This document shows, piece after piece, positions 1 to 9,598 of a stretch of 64,000 nt of DNA. How positions within the stretch are numbered: position 1 is the first letter of the stretch; the number at the start of each line of letters is the position of its first letter. Made by a program: the position numbers and the translations under genes. A model generated the notes under the pieces. The model was not told the origin of the DNA. It saw only the letters and a program-made list of their open reading frames with translations, and searched no databases. Origin of the DNA: Neisseriaceae bacterium ESL0693 (lineage in GTDB: Bacteria; Pseudomonadota; Gammaproteobacteria; Burkholderiales; Neisseriaceae); contig JAQTIE010000012.1 of assembly GCA_029433475.1 (NCBI GenBank), forward strand, positions 54,951 through 118,950, read 5' to 3'.

Positions 1-917
1 ACGCCGCCCTGACTGCGCGCTACTGGCTGGAAGACATTGCCGGCATACCCACTGATGTGGAAATCGCCAGCGAATACCGCTATCGCCAGGTTATTGCCGA
101 CCCCAGACAACTGATCATTACCATCTCCCAATCCGGCGAAACGCTGGACACAATGGAAGCGTTAAGGTACGCCCAGTCATTAGGACAAAAACACAGCCTT
201 GCCATTTGCAATGTGATGGAGTCGGCGCTGCCACGAGAAAGTGAGCTGGTGCTTTATACCCGCGCCGGTGCTGAAATCGGCGTGGCCTCCACCAAAGCCT
301 TTACCACCCAGCTGGTGGCCTTATTCGGGCTGGCGGTTACTTTGGGTAAAATGCGCGGCCGCGTCAGCGCCAAAGCCGAACAAAACTACACCAATGAACT
401 GCGGCTATTGCCCGGCAGCGTTCAGCATGCGCTGAATCTGGAACCGCAGATCATTACCTGGGCGCACCAGTTTGCCGGCAAAGACAACGCCCTGTTTTTA
501 GGGCGCGGCATACACTACCCCATCGCGCTCGAAGGAGCGCTCAAGCTGAAAGAAATCACCTATATCCACGCCGAAGCCTATCCGGCCGGTGAACTCAAAC
601 ACGGCCCGCTGGCACTGGTCGATCAGGATATGCCGGTGGTGGTGATCGCCCCCAATGACAATTTACTGGAAAAAGTCAAAGCCAATATGCAGGAAGTGGC
701 TGCCCGTGGCGGACAATTGTTTGTCTTCACTGATCTGGACAGCGAATACAACACCAGCAAAGACGTGCACGTGATTCGCACTCCGCGCCATGTGGGCGTT
801 CTGTCCCCCATCGTGCACACCATTCCGGTGCAATTACTGGCCTACCATACTGCACTGGCACGTGGTACTGATGTGGATAAACCGCGTAATTTGGCTAAAT
901 CGGTAACGGTGGAGTAA
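1..917 (+). CDS. glmS: Glutamine-fructose-6-phosphate aminotransferase, 3' part
   Basis: C-terminal isomerase part of GlmS, which makes glucosamine-6-phosphate from fructose-6-phosphate and glutamine, the first step toward UDP-GlcNAc for peptidoglycan and LPS. The frame is open from base 3 at the window edge and reads [20 protein letters not shown] before the first in-frame ATG at 57, so that ATG is internal. Both SIS sugar-binding domains are visible: SQSGETLDT in the first, and [19 protein letters not shown] in the second. The frame ends in the family's typical LAKSVTVE tail. The N-terminal glutaminase domain lies outside the window. A strong hairpin follows the stop. Identification is firm. 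Confidence 0.97.
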   Translation, partial: AALTARYWLEDIAGIPTDVEIASEYRYRQVIADPRQLIITISQSGETLDTMEALRYAQSLGQKHSLAICNVMESALPRESELVLYTRAGAEIGVASTKAFTTQLVALFGLAVTLGKMRGRVSAKAEQNYTNELRLLPGSVQHALNLEPQIITWAHQFAGKDNALFLGRGIHYPIALEGALKLKEITYIHAEAYPAGELKHGPLALVDQDMPVVVIAPNDNLLEKVKANMQEVAARGGQLFVFTDLDSEYNTSKDVHVIRTPRHVGVLSPIVHTIPVQLLAYHTALARGTDVDKPRNLAKSVTVE

Positions 918-949
918 AGCCAAACGATTGAAACCATCATGCATGATAG

Positions 950-969
950 CTACTGATTTAAATCAGTAG
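950..969. repeat. 20-bp perfect palindrome downstream of glmS
   Basis: CTACTGATTTAAATCAGTAG is self-complementary and lies between the glmS stop and the stronger terminator hairpin. It has no loop and no T-run. It may be a 3' mRNA stabilising structure or a protein site; nothing shows which. Confidence 0.5.
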
Positions 970-989
970 TAGCCAGCATCAATAAATCA

Positions 990-1026
990 GCCTCATGTAC
1001 TATGTAAAAGTACATGAGGCTTGTTT
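990..1026 (+). terminator. Rho-independent terminator of glmS
   Basis: An 11-bp perfect stem (GCCTCATGTAC at 990-1000 and its complement at 1010-1020) with a 9-nt loop is followed by TTGTTT. It lies about 70 bases after the glmS stop and is oriented to end that transcript. Confidence 0.85.
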
Positions 1027-1204
1027 ATAGTCTAATTCAGGACAGTACCATTTTTGATTATCCGGCCACCATCACTCACACCGGTATTGGCCATCAATAT
1101 TGCATATTAACAGCATAACTTTAGAGTAATGAATACTTTACCTGATATGCAGCAACGCAAGCGATCTATTAACCTGAACTACCCAAGGTTTTAAAATCTG
1201 GTTG

Positions 1205-1543
1205 CTAAACCTTCTTCACAAAACAGGCTTTCAGCATAATCTTAATACCATCAATTTTGCAATCAATCTCATGATCGCCTTCAACCAGACGGATATTTTT
1301 GGCTTTGGCGCCTTTTTTCAGCACACTGCTGCTGCCTTTAAGCTTTAAATCTTTAATCAGTATGACATCATCGCCGCTGGCCAATGGGTTGCCATTGCTG
1401 TCTTTAACATTCAGCGAAGATTCATTTTCAGCACCGGCATCGGCGTCCCACTCATGGCCGCAGCCAAGACAAACCGTAAAAGTACCATCAAAATAATGTT
1501 CATTACTGCCACATTGCGGGCAGATCGGCGTTGTTTCAGACAT
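1205..1543 (-). CDS. yjdM: YjdM/PhnA-like zinc-ribbon protein
   Basis: A 112-residue protein of the PhnA/YjdM family. The name comes from linkage to alkylphosphonate genes in E. coli; the biochemical function is not established and no phn genes lie nearby. The N-terminus holds a zinc ribbon with paired cysteines (CPQCG near residue 8 and CLGCGHEW near residue 25). The C-terminal PhnA domain contains GDDVILIKDLKLKGSS and ends in FVKKV. The ATG at 1543 is preferred over the in-frame GTG just before it because GAAAG sits six bases upstream of the ATG. The gene is monocistronic and converges with glmS. Confidence 0.9.
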   Translation of the reverse strand: MSETTPICPQCGSNEHYFDGTFTVCLGCGHEWDADAGAENESSLNVKDSNGNPLASGDDVILIKDLKLKGSSSVLKKGAKAKNIRLVEGDHEIDCKIDGIKIMLKACFVKKV

Positions 1544-1814
1544 CACAGGCTTTCTTCGATCATTAAAGCCGGTTATTGTAGCGGATTTTACTGAAAAAAT
1601 TATATAACCGATTCAATTTAATGCCGGCAAGACTCAAAACCACAATCATAACCATTTCATGATCTATACGATCAATAGCTTAGCCAGTCGTATGACGGAT
1701 AATGTTTATCTTTAATCCAGCAATCAGCATCTGAATATCATGGCCTGATAAATTCAGGAGTGATCTGCATGATGCAGCAAAACATGGTTATCCAGCTCGC
1801 GTAAAAAGCGATAT

Positions 1815-2600
1815 TCAGAGCGGCGGATATTCGGCTGCTGTTTTGGCGGAACGCCGGAATATCCACTGTTGTTCGGTAGATTCGGTCTGATCAAACCGAT
1901 AGCCATGTAATGAAAAGTCGATCAGGTCTTTAGGCGAGGTCAGCCAGTGTTTGATGATAAAGCGGGTCATTAAGCCCATGGCTTCTTTACTGTAGGCATT
2001 GACATTCATATATTTACCGTCTTTTTCATCCAGAAAAACCGGTTTGATCACTTTGGCTTTCAGCGCCTTTTTATCCACTACTTTAAAGTATTCATCAAAA
2101 GCCAGATCAATCAAAAGATCAGTGGGCAGCTGGTTGAGATAGTCGGTAAGGATTTGCTGCCAGAAATGATACAGGTTAATGCCTTTCGGGTTTTCCAGGC
2201 GGGTATTCATGGTCAGGCGATAAGGCTGGATTAAATCGAGTGGTCTTAACAGACCATACAAGCCCGATAAAATCAGCACATTGTTCTGGGTATAATGCAA
2301 ATCCTCGGTAGAAAAATCTCCCACGTCCAGACTACGGTAAATATCACCTTCATAGGCAAAAATGGCTTGTAATGCATTATCAGGAGTAAAAGGGGTATGC
2401 CAGTCCTGAAACCGCTGCTGATTCAATCTGGCCAGATGCGGGCTGATCTTCATGACTTCTTCCAGCTGATTCAGATTCAGTTGTCGACACAAATCAACCA
2501 AGGTCTGGCTGTCATGTAAAAATTGTGGTTCAGTATAGGTTGCAGTCAGACGCGGGCGATTGAAATTCATGCTGGTGGGTGCTGCGATAATCGTAAACAT
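1815..2600 (-). CDS. yaaA: Peroxide stress protein YaaA (UPF0246/DUF328)
   Basis: A 261-residue protein matching YaaA, which in E. coli is induced through OxyR and limits free iron and oxidative DNA damage during peroxide stress. Family landmarks are LSGLYGLLRPLDLIQPYRL in the middle, then DEYFKVVDKKAL, and KPVFLDEKDGKYMNVNAYSK toward the C-terminus. The length fits the family. It stands alone on the minus strand. No OxyR site could be recognised with confidence in the AT-rich DNA upstream. Confidence 0.93.
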   Translation of the reverse strand: MFTIIAAPTSMNFNRPRLTATYTEPQFLHDSQTLVDLCRQLNLNQLEEVMKISPHLARLNQQRFQDWHTPFTPDNALQAIFAYEGDIYRSLDVGDFSTEDLHYTQNNVLILSGLYGLLRPLDLIQPYRLTMNTRLENPKGINLYHFWQQILTDYLNQLPTDLLIDLAFDEYFKVVDKKALKAKVIKPVFLDEKDGKYMNVNAYSKEAMGLMTRFIIKHWLTSPKDLIDFSLHGYRFDQTESTEQQWIFRRSAKTAAEYPPL

Positions 2601-2823
2601 AAGCTTTATCCTGTCTGATTAAGGGTGAACTGTTGATGACGATAAATCTTGTTCCAATGCGCAACTGACCAATTGAAAATAACCATTCTTCTGATGATTG
2701 GTCAATTCATATTTCTGATAATTGACTGTTAAATCAAAATATTGATTTTAGACTATAGACGCTAACCATACGCCGGTCAAGTAAAGAATCTGTCGTCTAT
2801 TTCTTGATTGAAATGATGAAGCA

Positions 2824-2863
2824 GCCAGCGGGTTTACCGGTGATCACCGGTAAACCCGCTGGC
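2824..2863. terminator. 40-bp perfect palindrome after the aldehyde dehydrogenase gene
   Basis: A perfect inverted repeat with 20-base arms and no spacer, centred on TGATCA. It lies 30 bases beyond the stop of the minus-strand dehydrogenase gene. There is no long T-run on either side, so it is a likely but not classical terminator or 3'-end stabiliser. A second perfect palindrome with the same centre occurs at 36852-36893. Confidence 0.6.
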
Positions 2864-2892
2864 AGGCCTGATTTAATACCTAAATTTAACGC

Positions 2893-4284
2893 TTAAAACG
2901 GTGCGTCAATATCCACAGTACCGATCAATTTGGCATTCACAAACTCTTTTAAGCCTAAATCCAGCAGTTCACGCCCAAAACCGGAGCGTTTGACACCACC
3001 AAAAGGCAAATCGGCTTTAACCATGGTAGGGTGATTGATATAGACCATACCAGTATTGATGCGCCGTGCCAATTCCAGCCCTTTGGCTTCATCACGGGTA
3101 AAGATAGAACCGCCCAGACCATAAGGTGAATCATTGGCTATTTCAATGGCTTCATCACAGTTTTTAGCCCGAAACAGCATAGACACCGGTCCGAAAAACT
3201 CCCAATGGCGTGCCGGATTGGTACGGTGAATATCGGTTAACAGCACTGGCCGTACAAAACAGCCGGTTTGGGGTAAATCCAATGGAATCTCTTCCGCACT
3301 GGCGCCTTGCTGTATGGCCTCAGCCAGTTGCTTTTGCAACCCTTCCACTGCACTGCGGGAAGATAAAGGAGCCAGCGTGGTTCTGGCGTCCATCGGGTCA
3401 CCCATCCGCAATTTCTGTACCCCTGCACGATACAATTGCAGAAATTCATCATAAACACCTTCTTCAATAATCAGGCGTTTGGCACTGACACACACCTGCC
3501 CGGCATTCCAATGGCGCCCCATCACCGCCCATTGGGCAGCTTTTTCCAGATCTGCATCATTCAATACAATAAAGGCATCAGAGCCGCCCAATTCCAAAGT
3601 ACATTTTTTCATCGCCGCACCAGCTTGCGCTGCCACTTTAGCACCCGCCCCTTCCGAACCAGTCAATGCCACACCGCACACATTCGGGTCAGCCATGATC
3701 TGGGCTAATTGCTCATGGGTAGGATACAGATTCTGAAAACCGCCGGCCAGTAAGCCTGCCTCACGTAATAATTTATCCATGGCTGCTGCACTTTGCGGAA
3801 CATTGGACGCATGTTTCAGAATAATCACATTACCGGCGGCCAGCTGTGGTGCGGCAATCCGCGCAATCTGGTAATAAGGGAAATTCCACGGTTCGATCGC
3901 CAGAATAATGCCTTGTGGTTCAAATTCAATGCGGGCGCGAATGCCTTGGGCAGACGCCACCGGTAAAATTTCAGGCGCCAGCTGACTTTCGGCATGAATG
4001 GCATAATATTCAAAAATATCCGCCGCCAGATCGGTTTCAGCCTGTGCTTCAGTATAGAGTTTACCCATTTCCAACGTCAGTATGCGTGCATAGTCATCGC
4101 GGCGCTGGCGCAATAATTCCGCGGCTTTATATAATACTTTTGATCTTTGTGAGAAGCTGCTGTTTCTCCACAATGAAAATGCCTGCTGCCCTGCTTCCAA
4201 AGCATTTTGCACTTCTGCATTAGTGCTGTTTGGAAAGGAAGTAACCAATTCTTCTGTATACGGATTTACTGTTTTATAAGCCAT
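2893..4284 (-). CDS. NAD(P)-dependent succinate-semialdehyde dehydrogenase family protein
   Basis: A 463-residue aldehyde dehydrogenase of the short Sad/YneI-like group, which oxidises succinate semialdehyde to succinate. Active-site features: EPWNFPYY with Asn134, substrate-channel ILKHASN with Lys157, the general base in LELGGSD (Glu231) and the nucleophile in NAGQVCVSAKR (Cys265). PFGGVKRSGFGRE near the C-terminus is also typical. The length fits this subgroup. No GABA aminotransferase or permease lies beside it, so the physiological substrate is inferred from similarity only. It is divergent from the flavoprotein gene across a 444-base AT-rich gap. Confidence 0.85.
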   Translation of the reverse strand: MAYKTVNPYTEELVTSFPNSTNAEVQNALEAGQQAFSLWRNSSFSQRSKVLYKAAELLRQRRDDYARILTLEMGKLYTEAQAETDLAADIFEYYAIHAESQLAPEILPVASAQGIRARIEFEPQGIILAIEPWNFPYYQIARIAAPQLAAGNVIILKHASNVPQSAAAMDKLLREAGLLAGGFQNLYPTHEQLAQIMADPNVCGVALTGSEGAGAKVAAQAGAAMKKCTLELGGSDAFIVLNDADLEKAAQWAVMGRHWNAGQVCVSAKRLIIEEGVYDEFLQLYRAGVQKLRMGDPMDARTTLAPLSSRSAVEGLQKQLAEAIQQGASAEEIPLDLPQTGCFVRPVLLTDIHRTNPARHWEFFGPVSMLFRAKNCDEAIEIANDSPYGLGGSIFTRDEAKGLELARRINTGMVYINHPTMVKADLPFGGVKRSGFGRELLDLGLKEFVNAKLIGTVDIDAPF

Positions 4285-4728
4285 AATGTTTTCCTTGGTG
4301 ACATGCTTTTATACTTTAATGATTCATTACCTTAACCACATATATTAATAATAATTCACATGTTGACTATCAATATAAATATATTACCCCAAAAAGCATA
4401 CATGGCCGGTTTATATCCGTCAATTGCAAATTTAAATAATTAAAACATGTGTTTTCATCATTTAAATGAAAAAATCTTTAAATATTAGGTATTTTCAATG
4501 CATAAATAAATATCTTGCCGGCCTCAGTTACCGCAACCACGCTTGCCAGACTGTATTCAAGTAATTACATCTTGTTATTTTTATTTAAAAATCAAATATT
4601 AAAATTAATATATTTTCATAAACCTTTTGGATTATTACTTTTTGACGGCTGACCACCATGAATAGAGTGTGTTATGCTGGTTGAAAACATGCGATAAAAA
4701 CCAATCACCTATTTTCAAGGATACATTG
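4285..4728. other. AT-rich divergent intergenic region
   Basis: This 444-base gap separates the minus-strand dehydrogenase from the plus-strand flavoprotein and must hold both promoters. It is strongly AT-rich. No gene, clear operator or hairpin could be supported. Confidence 0.5.
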
Positions 4729-5280
4729 ATGAATAAAATAGCCATTGTTTTCTTTTCCGGTTATGGGCATACACAACACATCGCTGAAGCGATCGCTGCC
4801 GATTTGCCGGTGGAACTGATTGAAATAGATCAGGACGGTAATATTACAGACCCACAATGGGCACAACTGGCCGCCGCACAGGCAATTGTATTTGGCACGC
4901 CCACTTATATGGGTGGTGTGCCATGGCAATTCAAAAAATTTGCCGATGCCTCTTCCAAAGTATGGGCACAGCGCGGCTGGCAAGACAAGGTTTTCGGTGG
5001 GTTTACCAATAGCGCCAGTATGAATGGTGACAAACAGATGACATTAAGCTGGTTGCAAACCTTTGCCTGTCAGCATGGCGGTATCTGGGTAAGTCTGGGT
5101 TTACTGCCTTCCAATATGAAAGCCACTGTACGCAATGACATCAATTATATGGGGGCGTCTGTCGGCGCCATGGTGCAGACCCCTTCAGATGCCAGCGTCG
5201 ATGAGGTGCCGGCGGGTGATATTGAAACAGTGAAAAATTATATTCACCGCGTGGCTGAGATTGCGGCCAAAATGGCTTGA
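4729..5280 (+). CDS. Flavodoxin-fold NAD(P)H:quinone oxidoreductase, WrbA-like
   Basis: A 183-residue flavodoxin-like protein. The N-terminal FMN phosphate loop is visible in FFSGYGHTQHIAEAI (residues 8-22), and GTPTYMGGVPWQFKKFAD near residue 60 is the conserved flavin-side loop of the WrbA/NQO group. Members reduce quinones by two electrons and protect against oxidative stress. The ATG at 4729 is chosen because AAGGA lies seven bases upstream and the flavodoxin strand begins right there; the longer frame from 4669 adds unrelated residues. Two hairpins follow the stop. The exact substrate is unknown. Confidence 0.85.
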   Translation: MNKIAIVFFSGYGHTQHIAEAIAADLPVELIEIDQDGNITDPQWAQLAAAQAIVFGTPTYMGGVPWQFKKFADASSKVWAQRGWQDKVFGGFTNSASMNGDKQMTLSWLQTFACQHGGIWVSLGLLPSNMKATVRNDINYMGASVGAMVQTPSDASVDEVPAGDIETVKNYIHRVAEIAAKMA

Positions 5281-5307
5281 TGTTTGTCTGGCCTGTCATG
5301 GGTGACC

Positions 5308-5378
5308 ATATCTGAATCTGAAGCCATATTTCAGATTCAGATATCAGTATCATATGAGCCATATCCATAGTATGGCTC
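5308..5378 (+). terminator. Two consecutive hairpins after the flavoprotein gene
   Basis: The first hairpin has a 15-bp perfect stem (5308-5322 with 5330-5344) and a 7-nt loop. The second has an 8-bp stem (GAGCCATA at 5356-5363 with 5371-5378). They begin 28 bases past the stop codon. Neither is followed by a strong T-run. Confidence 0.6.
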
Positions 5379-5636
5379 CCGCACAAAGCCATGATATTTT
5401 GTGTCTTAAATATCGCTTAAATGCTAAATATAAAAATCTGTATGGGTGACTTTTCACCCTCTGGCGAAACCCACTCAGATTAAAATAATGCATATATTAT
5501 TGAAAATACGGCAGCAATGGCTGCCCGCAATACCAAATATCACAAGGATTATGGCAGCCATCATCAATAAAACCCGTCATCTGAAATCTGACGTTTAAAT
5601 CATTTCAATGTCAGCAGCGATCAATGGATTATATTG
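5379..5636. other. Intergenic, no gene seen
   Basis: AT-rich stretch between convergent genes. It contains a small GC stem (GGCAGC AATG GCTGCC near 5511-5526) and nothing else I can support. Confidence 0.4.
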
Positions 5637-6248
5637 TTATTTTTTATGAAAATAGCGCCAGTGCGGCTCATTGGCAGCAGCCAGTAATTCCTGATCACCG
5701 CGGGAGTCACCCCATGCCCGCAGATGGTATTGATTTAAAGCGCCGTATTTCTGCTCCAGCCGTTTTATTTTTTGTATACAGCGACAATTATGGCCTTGTA
5801 TACGACCAGTTAAACGACCATCAATCACCTCAAGCTCTGTTGCTATCAGCTTGATACCCAGCCGTTCAGCAAAGGGCTCAAGCACCAAGGCCGGCGAAGC
5901 GGAACACAAAGTCACTTCAGCACCGGATCTGATTTCATGCTCTACACCCTCAATACCCGATAACCGCATTAAATCCGGCCAGGCATGCTGACAGAATTGC
6001 TGTGCCTGATTCATCAGCCAGTCTGCTTTTACACCTGTCAGAAAAGTGGCAATCAGTATTTGTTTTAATTCATCACGGCTGATCTGCCCGCACCAAAAGC
6101 GTATAGCGGGTATGACCATGCGCATCATGCGCAGGCTAAAAATACGGTTACCAAAAGCAAAACGCAGAAACGGAATAAAGCTGTCATGCTTAGTCAGCGT
6201 GCCATCAAAATCAAAGACAGATAAAACAGCAACAGGGGGTTTAGTCAT
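5637..6248 (-). CDS. HAD-IB family phosphatase
   Basis: A 203-residue haloacid-dehalogenase phosphatase of subfamily IB, the group containing phosphoserine phosphatase-like enzymes. Motif I is FDFDGTLTKHDSF near the N-terminus with the nucleophilic first Asp. Motif II is the Ser in SASPALVLEPFAE, and motif IV is WGDSRGDQELL with its acidic pair. The ATG at 6248 is preferred because GAGG lies six bases upstream; the longer frame to 6272 adds residues with no support. The substrate cannot be told from sequence; candidates in this subfamily include phosphoserine and lipid phosphates. Confidence 0.85.
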   Translation of the reverse strand: MTKPPVAVLSVFDFDGTLTKHDSFIPFLRFAFGNRIFSLRMMRMVIPAIRFWCGQISRDELKQILIATFLTGVKADWLMNQAQQFCQHAWPDLMRLSGIEGVEHEIRSGAEVTLCSASPALVLEPFAERLGIKLIATELEVIDGRLTGRIQGHNCRCIQKIKRLEQKYGALNQYHLRAWGDSRGDQELLAAANEPHWRYFHKK

Positions 6249-6439
6249 AAAAATCCTCAGTATGCAAACCACGGCGTATTTGCATAATCATCACAAAGCC
6301 AAAAGGCATCATCAAAACAGAGCATCATGGATGGTCAGACTGCATGACACGCTATCGTAGTTTTCCATAAATAAATGCAATCCCGATTACGGTTATCATT
6401 ACAATAAATCATGGATACCCACCGATCATCAGCTTCCCA

Positions 6440-7423
6440 TCAGTTTACTGCTTTGGATTTATCTTTGTAGCCGGAGGCCAGTATTGATATCAATAGCGCA
6501 CTCAGGATAATGCCTAAAGAGAGCGCGGAATTAATATGCAGCCATTTTGCCAATAACATTTTCAGGCCGATAAAACTGAGTACTACAGCCAGACCATATT
6601 TTAAGTACACAAATTTTTCAACCACATTGGCCAATAAAAAATACATGGCACGTAAACCAAGTACCGCCATAATATTCGAGGTAAACACAATAAACGGATC
6701 TGTAGTAACGGCAAAAACGGCCGGAATACTGTCTACCGCAAATACCACATCACTCAATTCAATAATGACCACGGCCAGTAATAAAGGCGTGGCCATGCGC
6801 TGACCTTGCTGACGGGTAAAAAACCGCTGTCCGTCCAACTGCGGACTGAGGCGCATATGCCGGCTTATCCAGCCGATCAGGCGATGGTCGGCCAGATTCT
6901 GCTCATGCTCTGCTTTTTGCGGCCACAGTAATTTAAGCCCGCTATAGAGCAGAAAAACACCAAAACCATACAAAATCCATTCAAACCGGCTGATCAGTAC
7001 CGCCCCCAGAGCCACCATGATGGCACGCAAGACTACTGCGCCCAAAACGCCATACAAGAGCACGCGCTGCTGATATTGAGCGGGAATGTTGAGATAATTA
7101 AAAATCAGTACAAACACAAATAAATTATCAACAGACAGCGATTTTTCCAATACATAACCGGTTAAAAAATCCAGTACCGTATTGGTGGCCGTGGCATAAC
7201 TCAGACCTGAATGTGTAATTAACTCATAATAAAGCCAGGCAGCAAAACCCAGAGAAACGCCGATCCAGATCAGTGTCCATGTCAGTGCTTCCTTAATACT
7301 TACCCGATGGGCACCCTCTTTTTTCAGTACCAGCATGTCTATGCCGATCAGGACTATAATCAGCAGCATAAAAACCGCATAAAACAGCGGCGTTCCTACA
7401 GTAGTCAGATGTGCATGAACCAT
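6440..7423 (-). CDS. TerC/Alx-family membrane protein
   Basis: A 327-residue polytopic inner-membrane protein of the TerC family, which includes E. coli Alx and is linked to manganese export and to tellurite resistance. Conserved acidic membrane motifs are present: LEKSLSVDNLFVFVLIF in the first half and IELSDVVFAVDSIPAVFAVT in the second, the pattern expected of the metal-coordinating TerC core. About eight hydrophobic segments can be counted. The gap to upstream rpmE is under 100 bases, too short for the long pH- and Mn-responsive leader known from alx in E. coli. No ter cluster is nearby. Confidence 0.9.
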   Translation of the reverse strand: MVHAHLTTVGTPLFYAVFMLLIIVLIGIDMLVLKKEGAHRVSIKEALTWTLIWIGVSLGFAAWLYYELITHSGLSYATATNTVLDFLTGYVLEKSLSVDNLFVFVLIFNYLNIPAQYQQRVLLYGVLGAVVLRAIMVALGAVLISRFEWILYGFGVFLLYSGLKLLWPQKAEHEQNLADHRLIGWISRHMRLSPQLDGQRFFTRQQGQRMATPLLLAVVIIELSDVVFAVDSIPAVFAVTTDPFIVFTSNIMAVLGLRAMYFLLANVVEKFVYLKYGLAVVLSFIGLKMLLAKWLHINSALSLGIILSALLISILASGYKDKSKAVN

Positions 7424-7451
7424 GGCTTAGTTTTCAGTGATCAGGACAATA

Positions 7452-7480
7452 AAAAAGACTGCCATTCTAGCAGTCTTTTT
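7452..7480 (-). terminator. Terminator between rpmE and terC
   Basis: A perfect 11-bp stem (AAAAAGACTGC at 7452-7462 and its complement at 7470-7480) with a 7-nt loop. A-rich on one side and T-rich on the other, so it can work in both directions. It ends the minus-strand rpmE transcript before terC. Confidence 0.85.
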
Positions 7481-7520
7481 CCGATATCTTAACAAACTTA
7501 ATGTGTTTGCACAGATAAAT

Positions 7521-7736
7521 TTAGCGTTTGAACATATTGCCATATTTCTGGTTGAATTTATCCACACGACCGGTAGAGTCAACAATTTTCTGTTTACCAG
7601 TGTAGAAAGGATGACAGGCAGAGCATACTTCAATGCTGAAACTGTCTTTTTCCATGGCAGATTTGGTCACAAAAGTATTACCGCAAGAGCAGGTTACGGT
7701 AATGTCATGATAATTAGGCTGAATACTGTTATTCAT
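7521..7736 (-). CDS. rpmE: 50S ribosomal protein L31, zinc-binding form
   Basis: A 71-residue L31 of the large ribosomal subunit. It is the zinc-binding type, with Cys16 and Cys18 (TCSCGN) and Cys38 and Cys41 (EVCSACHPF), and so differs from the cysteine-free paralogue made under zinc limitation. [11 protein letters not shown] at the start and [13 protein letters not shown] at the end are typical. The ATG at 7736 follows AAGGA by eight bases; the upstream in-frame extension to 7763 does not match the family. Single-gene unit closed by the terminator at 7452-7480. Confidence 0.97.
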   Translation of the reverse strand: MNNSIQPNYHDITVTCSCGNTFVTKSAMEKDSFSIEVCSACHPFYTGKQKIVDSTGRVDKFNQKYGNMFKR

Positions 7737-7884
7737 GTGTAAAGTCCTTGAGTAAACGGGCACAGGGGTTGTGCCTGTGCTTCTTGAAACGGATATCTGA
7801 ATTGATCAATTATACGCGCTTTATACCAATATTCAAAATAAAATCAGTATTTATTTCATGCGTCAATCGTTCAGGTATTGGTTA

Positions 7885-9297
7885 TTATTCGCGCCGCCAC
7901 TGGGTACCTTGCGCACTGTCTTCCAGGATGATTCCGGCAGCCAGTAATTCATCCCGGATACGATCCGATTCCGGCCAGTTTTTGGCCTGTCTGGCCTGCT
8001 GGCGTTGTTCGATCATGGCTTCGATGGCTTCTGTACTCAATCCCTGTGTGTCTGAAACCGTGCCTTTTAAAAAGGTTTCGGGCACACGCTGTAATAATCC
8101 CAGCAAACCAGCCAGACCCTTCAGGCAACCTGCCAGCAGCGGATCATGGGTTTTATTCACTTCATTGGCCAATTCAAACAAAACCGCAACCGCTTCTACG
8201 GTACCAAAGTCATCATTCATGGCCTGATAAAAACGGCGGGTATAATCATTCAGCTCCGCTTTGATGGTGATATTGGCCGCTGGCGTGTCACGTAAGGCGG
8301 TATATAAGCGGTTTAGTGCATTTTTGGCATCATTCAGATGCACGTCTGAATAGTTTAACGGACTGCGGTAATGAGCACGTAAAATGAAAAACCGCACAAC
8401 TTCGGCATCGTATTGCTGTAATACTTCGCGAATGGTGAAAAAATTGCCCAGTGATTTAGACATTTTTTCATTGTCCACTCGGATAAAACCGTTATGCAGC
8501 CAGTATTTCACATGACTTTCCAGCAATTCTTCGGCCTGATCACAGCTCAAACCATGACCTTCGGCTCCACAGCTTTGGGCAATTTCATTTTCATGATGGG
8601 GAAACTGCAAATCAGCCCCGCCCCCATGAATATCAAAAGTAGGCCCCAATAACGCCCGGCTCATGGCTGAACATTCAATATGCCAGCCTGGCCGCCCTTT
8701 ACCCCACGGACTGTCCCATGCCGGCTCCTGTGGTTTGGCTGCCTTCCACAACACAAAATCCAGCGGGTCGCGTTTATAACTGTCTACTTCTACCCGCTCT
8801 CCCGCGCGCAGATCATCAAGGCTTTTACCACTGAGCTGGCCATAGGCCGGAAATTCACGCACCGCATAATATACATCGCCATTGGCCGCGGCATAACCTT
8901 TACCATGGGCAATAATATCGCTGATCATGGTGATCATCTGATCAATATAATCCGTGGCGCGCGGCTCATGATCAGGCGGTAATACCCCCAAAGCAGCAGC
9001 ATCATCATGCATGGCCTGAATGAAATACTGCGTTAATTCCTGAATACTGATGTTTTTTTCATTGGCACGGGCAATGATTTTGTCATCAATATCAGTAATA
9101 TTTCTGACATATTCCAGCTTGTAACCCAGCTCCCGTAACCAGCGTGATACCATATCGAATACCACCATCACCCGCGCATGACCCAGATGACAATAATCAT
9201 ACACAGTCATGCCACAGACATATAACCCGGTTTTTTCAGGATTCAACGGGATAAATGGTTCTTTTTTACGGGTTAAAGTATTGTACAAACTGAGCAT
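7885..9297 (-). CDS. cysS: Cysteinyl-tRNA synthetase
   Basis: A 470-residue class I aminoacyl-tRNA synthetase that charges tRNA-Cys. The HIGH-type motif is HLGH (residues 37-40), preceded by zinc-ligand Cys28 in YVCGMTVYD. Further zinc-site residues are in GWHIECS and [14 protein letters not shown] is at 278-282. The C-terminal helical anticodon-binding part is intact and the length equals the family norm. Start ATG at 9297. Confidence 0.98.
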   Translation of the reverse strand: MLSLYNTLTRKKEPFIPLNPEKTGLYVCGMTVYDYCHLGHARVMVVFDMVSRWLRELGYKLEYVRNITDIDDKIIARANEKNISIQELTQYFIQAMHDDAAALGVLPPDHEPRATDYIDQMITMISDIIAHGKGYAAANGDVYYAVREFPAYGQLSGKSLDDLRAGERVEVDSYKRDPLDFVLWKAAKPQEPAWDSPWGKGRPGWHIECSAMSRALLGPTFDIHGGGADLQFPHHENEIAQSCGAEGHGLSCDQAEELLESHVKYWLHNGFIRVDNEKMSKSLGNFFTIREVLQQYDAEVVRFFILRAHYRSPLNYSDVHLNDAKNALNRLYTALRDTPAANITIKAELNDYTRRFYQAMNDDFGTVEAVAVLFELANEVNKTHDPLLAGCLKGLAGLLGLLQRVPETFLKGTVSDTQGLSTEAIEAMIEQRQQARQAKNWPESDRIRDELLAAGIILEDSAQGTQWRRE

Positions 9298-9598
9298 TTT
9301 TTCATTCCGGATATTTAATGGGTGATAATTCAGTCAAATTGGGCAGTCTGACCATGTATCATTCATGGTGATATTACCGTGTCTGGCGCCAATTATCTCA
9401 TTGGTTAAGACAAACGACCACTGTAATATAGACATTTCTATTGTCGCAAAACAAATCATTTTAACAGCCATGTCAAGCAACTGCCGAGCCTTTGATTATT
9501 ATGTCTGACCGTATTACACTGTGTAATACAGTGTAACAGTCGCTGCACGATTTACTGTATTTTATTTGAAGCAGTTATATTTACTTAAAGGAACGACT
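9298..9598. promoter_or_regulatory. Divergent regulatory region cysS / OmpA-like lipoprotein
   Basis: Holds the promoters of two divergent genes. For the plus-strand lipoprotein, TTGATT at 9492-9497 and TACACT at 9515-9520 are spaced by 17 bases. The -10 falls inside a 19-bp palindrome, GTATTACACTGTGTAATAC (9511-9529), followed by a further half-site AGTGTAAC. This looks like an operator covering the promoter; the cognate regulator is unknown. Confidence 0.45.

Noticed and set aside
7558..7566. Perfect TTATCCACA within rpmE (and another in pepN at 38648)
   Set aside because: Isolated boxes inside coding sequence without an AT-rich flank or neighbours; consistent with chance.
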